A model generated the notes under the pieces. It was not told the DNA's origin. It saw only the letters and a program-made list of their open reading frames with translations, and did no database searches. Made by a program: the position numbers and the translations under genes. Shown here in pieces: positions 50,314 to 63,100 of a stretch of DNA of 64,000 nucleotides; positions within the stretch are counted from its first letter, which is position 1; each line of letters opens with the position of its first letter. The DNA comes from Takifugu bimaculatus (Eukaryota; Chordata; Actinopteri; Tetraodontiformes; Tetraodontidae): positions 3,615,208 through 3,679,207 of the forward strand of contig CP034989.1 of NCBI GenBank assembly GCA_004026145.2, read 5' to 3'.

Positions 50314-53300
50314 CTGCGAGGAGGAAACACTCGATGTGATTGGAAAAACACTCGAACCCGAGGCTCATTATCTTGGTCCATCTAGATTTCCGTGCACTTT
50401 CCTGCCGTATATTTTATTAAATCAGGCTTCGTGTCCTCAAAAACTCTGACTTGCATGAATTTCTTGGCCGAGTTTAAGCACGAGCCAAATTCCACCACCT
50501 GGGAATACGCTACATTACACACTTCTCCTTCCAAAGAAAACTTCCTGCTGCTTAACCAAATGTTTCCTGCCTCTTCTGGGATGTACCTTTTCCTGTGTGC
50601 AGCTGTCAGACATTTCATGTCAAAGTGCCGCCTCCTCGTGCGGGCCAGTCTTACGCAACGCGGCGAAAGAGAAGCCGTCTGAACAGAACTTGGGTCTATT
50701 AAAGGCACCAGCTGGGTCCTGGGCCTCTCAAATATTCATCAAGTTCAAATCCTCACATCGGGTCTCCAACTTGACGGCGAGCTGTGAAGGCCGCAGTCCA
50801 TTATTACGTTTAGTGGTTGTTAAGCCTTCAGACTTCTTCAGCCCGATGCGTCGGGCCAAGACGGAGAGCTGGGTTGATTTAATCAGTCTGAAAAGTAAAC
50901 TCCAACATCTGGGCCAGGGGAGCTGGAGTGTGAAGCTCACTCACGCTAAGTGCGTTAGCCTTGCTCATATAAGTTAGAGGTAAACACTTTACAGCAAAAG
51001 TGCCAAAAGTTACAGACAGAATAATTTATGACTGGATCTACCACAACCTGCAGGCAGGGAGGGTATTTAATGAAGTCGCCAGTCTGTCCAAACTACAGGG
51101 AGTTCATCACAGCCAAAGACAAGTGGACTTATCTGCTAACTTATCTTAGCTAGATTAGCTTCTCTGGCAGCTTTAATTTGGAGGTCACATTTGACAACTG
51201 ATTTATCTGCTAAATAATTACAGATGCTCTTAAAATGCGACGGCAGAAGGACGGCTGCGGTGGTAGCGTGGTTTCCACCCGCCGGTTTGTCTTAGAAATG
51301 TCCATTTCTGTTCAAACGAAGCGGATTTAAGGACATTCTCATCAAAACACTTAAAGTGAAGCCCGGAGCAGCAAAAACCCAGCTGCCATTATTAAGGTTC
51401 GAATTTGGAGGAAGAAAAACTTGTTAAAGGGGGGAAGTGAGCAAAAGCTGCCTTTTAAAAATAGAAGAAAATAAATAAGCAATCAGGTTTTAACGGACTT
51501 AAAGTGCCCGAGATCTAAACGCACTTCTGCATTAAACTGAGCGCTCATTTTCCATTTATTATTTGTGGCCCGTGCTTGAAAAGTGCATGAGAAAATCTGG
51601 GGTGGGAGATTTAATGTGAAGCTCGACCTGGTGCACAATGAAGCAGCGGAAAGGTTCCTGTTAATCAGTCTCCGTGTAGCTCATCTCCACGTTCTGCCAC
51701 GCATCACTCTCTCCATCTCTTTAATGGACCCTCCACTTCAGCCAGCGCTCCTTAAAAACGCTAACGTCGCTTTGGGAGGCCATTTGGGGACTTTAAAGGA
51801 TTTTTTTTTTCGCAGGTCTTCTTCCAATTTAAAATGATTCCCACTTAGGAGGCATGCATATGTGGGGAGAAATCTGTGAGGCTATGGGCAAAAGTTGAGC
51901 AAACACAACTTCGGCACGTTAAAAAAATGAAAGGAAATTCCTTCAAGTCACCTTGGGTGCCCATTTTTAATGCAGCGAGTTGAGTTTTTAATTCACAACT
52001 TCCATTTTTCCATCTAAAACTCGATTCGAGGCCCATAAATGTTGCACACAGAGAAAACCTCGGTAGTGTTTCAAAACCCTAAAGTGGCCACCTTTAAATA
52101 GAGTGTACACAGTAGTTCCTTTTTAATTAAAATGACGCTATTACAATTCTATCCTTTGATGCTATGTTTAAAGGTGAACTGCAGGACAGATTAGAGACAG
52201 GAGGAGGCTTTGGTGATGTTGTAAGACGCCACTAGGATTGGAGATCATCTCATGAATAAAGGAAGAAGAATGCCATTGTTCTTGACTCCGGGGCGATCTA
52301 ATTATATCGGCTGTTGTAAAGTGTGTTTTTGTCGCCGTCCCCTCTCCATCTTCCCCGGCATCCCTGATCCACGTCGCACATCCCTTTAGCCTCATCAGTA
52401 TTGCCACGGGTTTCTCTCCTCCCCAGCTTCATGTGTAACACTCTGCCTCCATTAGCAAGAGTACACGATGCCACAGGCAGGAACATAAGAGTAAAACCAT
52501 TTAATTTCTTTGTTTTCCTGCAGGCTGCAAAATAAATAAATGGAATTATTTCTAAAATGATAAGAGGTGGGTGAAGCTCTATTCCCGAGGCCTGGAGCGA
52601 CCAGGAACGTTCCTTCTTCTGCTGCTGCTGCTGCCTCGTGTTGCCAAGCTAGCCAATAAAAATGCAGCTATTTCTGCCTGATTACTGTGATATGTTGAGA
52701 AATCTGATTTGTTGGGCGAGAAGTACCGAGCCGCAGCTTATTTATTGTCACTGTCAAGTCGGGAAGAGCGCGGCTCGAGCGCGCTTGCTGGAGGGGAGAG
52801 GGAATTAAATAAGTCTGTGCGAGCTGGTGAGCAGAAGAAGGGCACAAGGGACACCAGTGGGGAAGTTTGATTTGGTGTCGCGGCAAAGTTTATGGAATAC
52901 AGCAGGGCGCGTAAGCTGGGAAAGCAAATGCGCCATGTGTGCTGACCAAAAGGAAACTTCCCTTATTTTTCAATCTGATCCTTCCTATCTGCCCCCCCCC
53001 AGCAGATGGGGGCACAGACAGGAGAGGGGAGGCAGTCAAGTGTTGTCACTTCAGAGGATGTGAGTGCATTTGACACTGTGCTCACATTTTAATCCCAACT
53101 CTGGATTTAACCCTGGGATAATTCACGCCGCAGGAGCCCTGGAATTCGACAAATCTATTGAAAACCCTCGGTGGTGCGACCGAGATAAGGACGGGGGGGG
53201 GAGGGGGATGCTTCTGGAATATTAAAGCCATGTGGACGCGCGGCAACAGTGAAGAGGACGGTGAAGAAGAGGAGAGGCCTCATTGAATTCCGCTTAACCC

Positions 53301-53353
53301 CGTCAATAAGAGCGTTACACTCAAGTAAAAACTGCTGCATTCCATCGCTTGAT

Positions 53354-53355
<2 letters not shown>

Positions 53356-53391
<36 letters not shown>
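53356..53391. repeat. (CA)n microsatellite
   Basis: 36 bases of uninterrupted CA. Confidence 0.95.
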
Positions 53392-53394
<3 letters not shown>

Positions 53395-53676
53395 AATGAC
53401 ATCTTTTCTGTGAGACATTCACTATTGTGCAGTAATTAATGGGAGAGTTGCCGTGTTGAAAGAAGCCAGTCTTCTCTCTGCAGACAAGAAAGGGAACGCC
53501 ACAACAATGGCTTAATGAGTAAACACACCACATGTCTCATGAATAAATTATCGGAGCCTCGCGATTCATTTTCCCACTGAAGTTTGAAGGGAAAAGGAAA
53601 CAACACAACTCGGAGCAGGCGTCATAAATCAAGACAGGGAAGAAAGGGAACGCGGCAGGAAATTTTGAGTGAGAGC

Positions 53677-53677
53677 G

Positions 53678-53738
<61 letters not shown>
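53677..53738. repeat. (TG)n microsatellite (CA on transcript) near a donor
   Basis: 62 bases of TG with one CG near the left end. On the transcript it is CA, beginning 47 nt into the intron after the donor of exon 53786-53856. Confidence 0.96.
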
Positions 53739-53785
53739 CTCCTGTCTAACGGGTCCACTCTGCCAGCTCTTTTATTGTCACTTAC

Positions 53786-53856
53786 AGAGAGGAGCTTCCA
53801 TGTTATCGGTCGGACCTGTCTCGGGATTCCAGACCAGCTGAGTTTCCGGAGCTCAT
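53786..53856 (-). CDS. tbc1d22a: tbc1d22a exon: start of TBC domain (DELRKLSWSGIP)
   Basis: 71-bp internal exon, the most 5' one in the window. The acceptor follows a T-rich tract and reads acag|AT; the first codon is completed by a G from the missing upstream exon (GAT, Asp). It reads DELRKLSWSGIPRQVRP then ITWKLLS, matching the family segment that opens the TBC domain (L-W/S-GIP-x-x-RP-x-W motif A). The donor is TCT|gtaagt, a near-perfect consensus, leaving phase 0. A long CA repeat on the transcript strand begins 47 nt after the donor. Confidence 0.9.
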
Positions 53857-55583
53857 CTGTAAAACAACAACAACAAAAAAAGAGGTTGGATGTTATAAAA
53901 AATGCACAAGATCTTTCTGAAATGACACATTGAGAGATCACGAGGCAGCTGAGGTGAACCAGTCGCCTCGGCCACCTTCTCACTGCAATAAAAGACGAGT
54001 GGGTGGGAAACAAATGATCTGGGAGGTTCAGCGGGTCACTTTTGGTTTGGTTTATTGAGTAAATTTAGAGATTTTACACACAGTGAAATGAAAGGGCTTC
54101 GAGTCAAGTCCCTGAAATCCCCCACATGTATAAAAGATATTAAAAATGAATCAATCTGCCCACCACAGGGTTTAATGTTTCAGTAATCGTAGAAGGACCT
54201 GGCAAATCCACATATATGGGCAGTAGCCGTTCAAAGGTTATTGTACTTCAAGCAATTACTTTAATGATTCATTCGAGAATATTAAAATGTGCCCTTTGCT
54301 TTAAAGGGGCTATATTTCCTCAACAAGTTCCAACTTTTTTTTGCTTCAAGGTTCAATTTTGAATAACAAAAGCTAGTTTTGACAAAGATCCGTCCCAAAG
54401 CGTCGCGCGCGCGCCGCTAATAGCAATCTCTCTGCATTTACCATCAAATTGGCCCAAATAAATGCAATTCTGAAAACCATTATTGGATCAGCAAGTCATT
54501 TTGGACATCTCTCAATCAATCAGTCTCCTCCCTCCCAAGCCGTGTCCCCCATCACCCTGGACTCCCTTTCCATCGCTCCATTCCTTGACTCAAATTATCT
54601 GCTGGAATAGAGGTGGATTATTAAATACACTCTTCTCAGGCTGGGAGGCCATAATGTAAAATAAATGTGACGGAAACGTACAAATTGAACTTTAAATTGG
54701 CGGGGAGTGCTTCCCTTTGGGTCCATGAAGAGAGCCAGAAAATAGAGCTTAATGTAACTTGATACACATTAGACCCAGGCAATATCCCTTCCTCCATCTG
54801 TACCAGGAACACGTGGAGGACAGAGGATAACTGGCTGAGGAGGCCATCAGTAACCCCAGGAAAGAGGAAAATCGTTCTTTTCTGAACCACCAATGTCTTA
54901 TATTTCCTTCCTTTTTATTCAGGAAGTCTTAACAAGAGCGCAGCATCACTTCTCCTCCACACTGGACGTCTGTTAAGGATACGACATGACAGTCGGGTCG
55001 TAGAAACTGGAGATTCACGACGGCCAGAGTTCAACTTGTTTCCAATAATCCACGAGCGTCCGCTGGAATGACAAGTGGGCACTCGGTCCAGCGTGTCCGC
55101 GGGGCAGCTGAGGGTCCGGGAGCGATGCAGCCGTGCACTTTTCAGCAGTATTACTTCCCAATCATCCTCATTAAATCATCCGTTACCCACTGGCGGAGCT
55201 CCCTGTGTTTAGGAGCCTGTAGGTCTCCGTTCACCATTAAACAAGACAAGCAGGCGAAGCCTCCCTGCTTCTAACTGCATTTCAGGGTTTAAATACATAA
55301 ATTAACGAGTCGGGTTCTTACTCGGCCCGGAGCAGCTAGTATTGATTAGCGCTATAAAATGGCTCTGGCTTTTCTGCCAGTCAAATGCAGAGTAAGTGAC
55401 GTATAGAATCCCAGCTAAATTGAGTGAAATGCATGAAACCTTGTTCACGCAGCAGCGACCTGCTCCTGCGCCAGATCCTTGACTGTAAATTTCACTCTTA
55501 AGCTGTCCCAACTGATTTTGATTCTATAGATCTTCAATAGTGATATACTGGCCTCCTCATGGGGCTGCAGCTCTGCAGGCAGG

Positions 55584-55584
<1 letters not shown>

Positions 55585-55614
<30 letters not shown>
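55585..55614. repeat. Poly(G) run, 30 bases
   Basis: Thirty uninterrupted G on the + strand, the longest homopolymer in the window. Confidence 0.95.
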
Positions 55615-55615
<1 letters not shown>

Positions 55616-55900
55616 AAGGGCAAACTGTCTCAGACCTAACAACAGATCCCTTTTTTGGACTTCTGTTCAAATGAATGGGTGCACCCCACTGCCATTTCTC
55701 TGATTCACCAGGGAACAATATAATAGGAATCATTTCTAATTAAAAAAGAATGCTAGCTCAGGCAGGAGGGACCGGCCTTTGTTCTGACATCACTGCCAGT
55801 CTCTCTCCCGCAGGGGCTTCGTTAGGGTGGAGCCCGTTTGCATCTTCGCTTCCAGAGCAGAACCGTGGACTGATCTGTCCAGCAAAGCCAGCATTCACCC

Positions 55901-57179
55901 TGCTGCTAATGCTGCTGCTAATGCTGCTGCTACTAATGCTGCTGCTGCTAATGCTGCTGCTAATGCTGCTGCTAATGCTGCTAATGCTGCTGCTGCTAAT
56001 GCTGCTGCTGCTGCTGCTAATGCTGCCGCTAATGCTGCTGCTAATGCTGCTGCTGCTAATGCTGCTGCTGCTGCTGCTAATGCTGCTGCTAATGCTGCTG
56101 CTGCTAATGCTGCTGTTGCTAATGCTGCTGCTGCTAATGCTGCTGCTGTGCTACTACTAATGCTGCTGCTACTACTACTACTACTACTAATGCTGCTGCT
56201 GCTAATGCTGCTGCTATTAATGCTGCTGCTACTAATGCTGCTGCTGCTGCTGCTACTAATGCTACTGCTACTACTACTACTACTAATGCTGCTGCTGCTA
56301 ATGCTGCTGCTATTAATGCTGCTGCTACTAATGCTGCTGCTGCTACTACTAATGCTGCTGCTGCTACTACAATGCTACTGCTACTACTACTAATGCTGCT
56401 ACTGCTACTAATAATGCTGCTGCTGCTACTAATAATGCTGCTGCTGCTACTAATAATGCTGCTAATACTAATGCTGCTGCTGCTACTACTAATGCTGCTG
56501 CTGCTGCTGCTACTACTAATGCTGCTGCTGCTACTACTAATGCTACTGCTACTACTACTAATGCTGCTACTGCTACTACTAATGCTGCTAATACTAATGC
56601 TGCTGCTACTACTAATGCTGCTGCTGCTACTACTAATGCTGCTAATACTAATGCTACTGCTACTACTACTACTGCTGCTGCTGCTACTACTAATGCTGCT
56701 AATACTAATGCTGCTGCTGCTACTAATGCTGCTGCCGCTGCTACTACTAATGCTGCTGCTGCTACTCCTAAAGCTGCTGCTACTGCTACTACTACTAATG
56801 CTGCTGCTGCTACTAATGCTGCTACTGCTACTACTACTAATGCTGCTGCTGCTACTACTAATGCTGCTATTACTAATGCTGCTGCTGCTACTAATGCTGC
56901 TAATACTAATGCTGCTGCTGCTACTAATGCTGCTACTGCTAATACTAATGCTGCTGCTGCTGCTACTGCTACTACTACTAATGCTGCTGCTACTGCTACT
57001 ACTACTAATGCTGCTGCTACTGCTACTACTACTAATGCTGCTACTGCTACTACTAATGCTGCTACTGCTGCTACTAATGCTGCTACTGCTACTACTAATG
57101 CTGCTACTGCTACTACTAATGCTGCTGCTGCTACTACTAATGCTGCTGCTGCTGCTCCTGCTACTACTAATGCTGCTGC
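55901..57179. repeat. 1.28-kb compound trinucleotide array (GCT/ACT/AAT)
   Basis: Almost every triplet is GCT, ACT or AAT. The left part (to about 56147) is GCT runs punctuated by AAT; from there on ACT doublets join in, as (GCT)n(ACT)nAAT modules. Register shifts occur near 56147 (extra GT) and 56368 (missing T). Because the array has almost no stops in register, it yields long fake frames on both strands (poly-Leu/Met, poly-Ala/Asn, poly-Ala/Val up to 283 codons). It is intronic to tbc1d22a. Confidence 0.97.
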
Positions 57180-60100
57180 AGTAGCACAGCCGAGGTTACA
57201 CAGGAGACAGGAAGCCATTTAAAATGAAGTCAGAGAGTGAACTCCTGAATGAATAGGCACCACTACATTTATTACAACGCTAACAGCTAGTCAATGGTGT
57301 CTTCCTCTTCCTCGCCCCCTTTGAACCTTCATTTGCACTGTCAGACAAAGAAATGAGACCATGAATCTTGTGGGCTCTGGCTTAATTAAGCTATGTTATA
57401 TTTCCTCTACCCGGCATTAATCTCACTACAGGGGGTTACAGGGAGCAGGGGTAAGAGGGGTGTGGGCACGAGTTGGCTAATGGTCTTTACTCCCCATGCT
57501 GCAGTGAACTCCATAAAGCCCCCGTCCCCTCCAGTCAAACACTTTGCATCGCAAGGGGAGCATTTGAGTGTATGGTGGGTGTGAATATTTACTTGGCACC
57601 ATGTGGTTAGTGGAACAAACAGATGTGCTGTGCAGAATACCGCACACACAGGCTCCACTTCCTGGTTTGCAAACACTTTATGCACCGATCCTGTGATGGA
57701 AAAACCCCGAGATGTCCGTGTCAACAGAGCATTATATGGAGTAAATCTATCTATTGCACTTGATTATGCGGCGCCGGTTCTTGAGAAATGTAATGTCAGA
57801 GCGGCAGATGCATAGTTAACACACAGGCTAAATTGCCAATGTCATTTCATTAGCGTGTGGAGAGATCATCTTTCACAGAAAACATATCTGACTCCGGGGC
57901 GTCTCCGTGCATAGGGAATGAGACAGCCGAGCCCAGGCTCCACTGGAATAAGCTAAAGGCGCTTCGTGACATTTAGAAAATTAATCTGTTGTTTCTGCTC
58001 AGCGGACACTTGTCACAATCTGTGAAGAGGGGGGAAAAAAAAGTTCCTGGTGCTTTTCCGGTGGCAAGTGTCTGGACTGGCTGTCTCCTTCAGCACCGGT
58101 GAATAAGGTTAACGGTGCAAACAAGCCTTTTGTGACAGTGCAGCACATTTGCTGCCCCCCCCCAATCCATGGCAATATATGCAACTATAAAAACTCTAAA
58201 CGACGTCGTCAAAGACATTTCTTTAATAACTCTCGGCAGAAAACACAGAGAAAACTCATTAAAGAGAAAACTCAATTTAGAAACAATTCACCCCACAGGC
58301 CATCATCCCAAAGTGTACGTTCAGAAGCGCAAGAGGGGCAAAACAAAACGCTCCTACTGGGACCAAAGAAGTATCACAACATTGCATATCCGCTTTGGAA
58401 TGGGTGTGATAGACGGAACAGACGGTCTCCAACCCGAAGGAAGTCAAAACCCCTCGCTAGCATGAAAAAGCACCTGTAACATCAGCAACACGGAACTCAA
58501 GGGCAACGGCTGCCCGGTTGTTGTGTTGCATTATGCATGAACTTCCAGGGACCGCGCTTGGGCTTGGCTGGAGCGAAGCTGGTGACCATAAGGGGCGATT
58601 AGGACACCATGTACCTTCTGTTGAACACCCGCAGCAGCTGCTCTGATGTGGGACCCTCTGAGGTAATGAATGTTCAATGACTCTTGAAACATCCAGAGGG
58701 CAAAATATATTCAAGCGCCGTGTTTGCGTTGCATTAACCAGCCAACGCAACCAGCAGGGGTTGCGGAAAGTGGTGTTAAAGGTGGAACAGTCCAGTTCGT
58801 ACTTGTGTACCTTTGCTAACAGCGGCTTTTAAAAAGGTCAGAAAGGTCGCCTCAACCGTGTTTCACTTCATTGTGCTGAAAGGAAACTGTGCTTTCCGTC
58901 TCAAGACACAATCATCACAATCCATCTTCTTCCTCTAATGTAAAAGGGTCTCCAGGATTGATCAGAACTTCCAAATAATTCCAGGCTTCGCTGAATCAAG
59001 CTAGTGAGCGTTTGATTTATACCGAGCCAATTCACTTCCGTTGATGTGGGTGGCCGTTTCCCCCAGTGAGCCAAGCTGGGAAAAACCTCAACATTATGTT
59101 AATTCGGTGTTACATTTGATTGGAATTCATTTGAAATTCCACAACAAAGAATTTTCAGAAGACCAAATGCTTCTGTCCGGCCCACAGGCGCTGATAATGA
59201 TTTAAAAAAATAAATAAAAAGAAATGTGGAGTTGAGGATTCATTTATTTTTCGGTTAAATTTTCAACCTGCCTGGAACAGAAAACTGCAGCTGGATAGTT
59301 GCCCTCAAGTTTTGACCTCAGTAAAGTTATTAAGTTATTTTTGAGGAGGGGATTTACCCTGATTAAAGCTAATGCACAGCGTCTGTTTCAAATCTATGAC
59401 TAATTAAAACCCGAGCACAACTATTTGTATGTGTGCCGTGTGTGACATTAACGCATTTAAAGGTTGTTGTGCAGGATAAAAAGGGATTTCTCCGGGTGTC
59501 TGTCAAAGTTCCTCACAGGCGCTCTACCTGTCGGTGCTGCACGCTTCTGTGAGAGGGGGAGTAGAAAGAACAGAAGACGGTGAGAGGAGAAGCGCTGTCA
59601 ATCAGTGCTGGATGAGCAAGGAGCTGATGGAAGCGGGAGGGGAGACGCTTGGCGGGATGGAACCATGCACTATTCAGGCATCATTCAGATGGAGCGCAAC
59701 CGCTGGGGCAAAACACCCAGAAAGTTCTGCAACACCGCTGAAAAGCTCGCACGGGGACTGGCATTTGCATCCGCGGGTGCCTGAACCAAACTGGAGCCTG
59801 TGGCCGTCGGGGGGAAGTGATGTCATCGCAGAATGGCAGCTTTAAAGTGGAGAAAATCAACAGGACTTTTGTAGGTGCAAAGCTTCTTCCCAAAGGAGGT
59901 CTCTGGAAAGGAGCTGCAGCCACATATGCCGATGACCCCATGTGCTTTTAAAACAGTATAATCGGGGCGGCCATCGTTACCAAAAAAGGTTCAAATCCCC
60001 TCCTTTTAAACTGAAATGCTGCAGGAGGGTCTTGAATGGCCGAGGACACGGTGATAGCACCAGGCAGCAGATGGTTTAAAAACTAATGGGACTCTTGCAG

Positions 60101-63100
60101 AGAGCTCCTCCCCCTGGAATAAACCTGCTGATGGATGGCCCCCCCAGGAGTGAGAAAGGACACCGAGCACAGGTGAGTGCGTACATGTGTTGTTTCTGGG
60201 CACTAAGGCAAGAATGTATACCTCCATTAAAACATGCTGCACTCACAGCCACACCGGCCTTCTTATGCTTCCACCTGATCCGACGACAGTGCAGGAACGC
60301 CATCGTTTGGAATTCCAGCTGTTATTTTCAAGGGTTGTAATAAAAGAAGCCCTTTCTTGTTAAATTAAAGCCTGTGCAAAATAATGAGCAGTGACCGTTC
60401 GGTTAATTTGAACATTTCATTCCACGAGTCAAGTTATTATTAAAATATTACCTATTAGCATGGAAGATTTGACTTAATTGATTGAGTGGCTACAATGTAG
60501 AATACAAAGGTTTGCAATGATTAAACGGTTCGAAGGAAACCGAAGAGTGGGGTGAAAATGCGCGGATTCATTTAACATTACTCTTGATTTCATGGACGTT
60601 AGCATTTGTAGCTTTGGAGGAATGTTGGGAAATCTTCATGGCCTCGTATGTTACACCTTTAAGGAACAATTAGACTTTCATAAACTGATCATCTCTGAAA
60701 AGATTTAATTAAAACCAAACCTCCGGCTAGGACCAACCAAGTGTCGTTCATTCCCTTAACCTGAGAACAGATAATGAGCTGCAGGATTAAAATGGAACTT
60801 AAGGCATTGGAAAGAAAGGGAAAAAGTCTTCCACTGCACATGAAACGGAGGAAAGGTGTGAACTCCAGGGGCCCAAGTGTGTTCACTCAAGCGTCACTTG
60901 GAAAAGCGAGGATGAAAAATTCACATGGTTGAACCACCGAGGAACTTATGAATAAACTAAACCAGACAGTTTGGGAGGCTTTTGACATGGGAGACAGCTG
61001 GTGGTTGGAGCAACCTTATTAAATCAGGTGTTTTGCCTGGAGATGTAGTCGGAAGGAGCACACATGAACAACCATGCCAAACACACTGTGTACCACAGGC
61101 TGCTGCCATGGTAACAATGCATGAAACATTGGCGGGTGGGGAACGCAAAACCGCTGCGACTTCAGAAATTCAGCATTTCCCAACGCATCCACTTTCTAAG
61201 AATAGAATTCTTGCAGAGAAAACGTCTGACAGCGCATTTCCTAATTCCTCCACAGCGTTCAGGTGCCACTGACGTCTCGTACAAAAAGAAACCCTCCTCT
61301 GACAATCCACACCGGAGCCCTCTTTGAGTCAAGTTGCCACATTTCCCAGATATTTACCCAGGTAGACAGACTAACGCCGTATTATCTCCTTTTCCTGCAC
61401 TTGCGACACACACGGGCGGGATTGTCATGCGCGGGCCGTGCCTTCAAACGAGGCATTAGGACCGGGTTAAATTGAATTACACCGCCACTTCCCTCTTTGA
61501 TGACGGCTATTAACTTTTGCAAATGGTGCAGATGGTAAGCCTGTCATATGGTGGCTGCTGTGTAAGAGGATTGTGTATTATAGAAGCACAGAGGGCAAAG
61601 AGGGAAGGAGCTGCTGCGGTCGGGAGATGATTACCAAAGAGGAACAACAAAGCTCCGCACACCCCCGACAGGGACACACACACACAGGCAAGACGCCACC
61701 AAAGCTACTGCGCTGTGCATCCATACGCCACGTGTTTGTGAACATGTGGAGGCGACCTGATGTAAAGATTGCAGCAAAAGCCACAGTAGGTATAAACTGT
61801 GAGAGAGAGAAAAGAGACCATTGCCATAGCAACAGCAGTAAAGCTGCCACGGAGTAATAACATCGTTATGGCTGACGCCAGCCAGTGGTTTTATAATCTG
61901 TTAAAATGTTATGTTAAAAGTCTGCCAGGAAATGTCCTTGTGAACACATTCTGGGAGATTTTGCTAATAGATGATCAATCAACTTATTCTCTGGGTTAGC
62001 GCCTGAGCCCTCGAGGGCAGGTTCTCCTCAGGACGTTCCAGAATAAATCAGGAAGATCGAGGCATTAATCACACTCCAACATATGCACAGGTCATCACAT
62101 CCCGCGTGACCTTATGCTTAACAGGCCGCTGTCACGCCGCGTCACGAGGCTCAGTGGACGCAGATGGATGGGAGAGGAACGGAGATGTCAATACAGAGGC
62201 CGTGAAGGAAAAGTTGGGCTGACTTGGCATGTTCTGAGCCAAATCAGCCTCGTCTACGCACCCACCAGCAGGGCCGAGCCTCACGCACCTGTGGACTCTG
62301 GACCGACAGGCCGGGGGGGGGGGCTCGGCCCAAAAACACTCCTGCTTTGGCAATTAATTACCCGACTCAGGCCAGGGAAGCCACCGATGGATCACCTGCC
62401 ACCCGCGTCCTCGCGGCCCAAGGACAGTGGGGCACGCTCCTCTCACACAGGAGGGTGTCAACGGGTCTGACAGCATCTGCTGATGTGTGGGGATCACAAA
62501 TGTGAAGGCTGACCTCGCCGTGTTGCCGATGTGCATTTTTGTCAAATTAGATTTATCTTTTCCCAATTCGTCGCCGCCACAATGACCCAATTTCCCCATG
62601 AGGATCATTAAACTTTCATCTTCCAATCTGCCAATACGCCCTCTCCCGACGAGCACCCCCTCCCCCCCCGATCCGTCGCTTAATCATGTCCCGCGAATGA
62701 AGTACATCTTTCACGCTGCCAGCGGCCGCCAGCGTCGCTCGCCCCCGTCCGAGCCGTCTAATGACGGCGTGGAGTTTAACCTAAATTTAGCCGGGCAGCT
62801 CGCGGTGCCCCAGGGGCCCTAACGGGAGCTGACGTCTCAAGACGCTCGGCTGATGTACAGGAGACGCGGCACCTGTGACGGCCGGCCGCCGTTGACTAAT
62901 GCTGACCACTCGCAAATGTTTGTTCAGCTGCAAAAGTTCGTCAAAGGAATCGCCGAGAGAGGCGAGCGGGACGCTGCTGAATAAGGTCGTTCAAAGTTAA
63001 TTAAATCAGCTGTGTAAATTTCCGGCCCTCGGCCAACGACGCTGAAAATCCGTTTGGCTAAACACACAAATCTGATTCAATTTGGAATCATTATGAGCTA

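Larger units (their letters stand above)
50314..53785 (-). other. Intron of tbc1d22a (3.5 kb)
   Basis: Between the KLLS and GYLPAN exons. It has a CA repeat at 53356-53391 and a TG repeat at 53677-53738; otherwise unique, moderately A/T-rich sequence without recognised genes. Confidence 0.75.

Noticed and set aside
56367..57218. Open frame of 283 codons on the minus strand and 270 on the plus strand (poly-Ala/Val and poly-Leu/Met)
   Set aside because: Pure translation of the GCT/ACT/AAT array; both strands and several frames are open at once and the peptides have no complexity.
59985..60002. GGTTCAAATCCCC, another B-box-like word
   Set aside because: No A box or folding stem at the right distance upstream.
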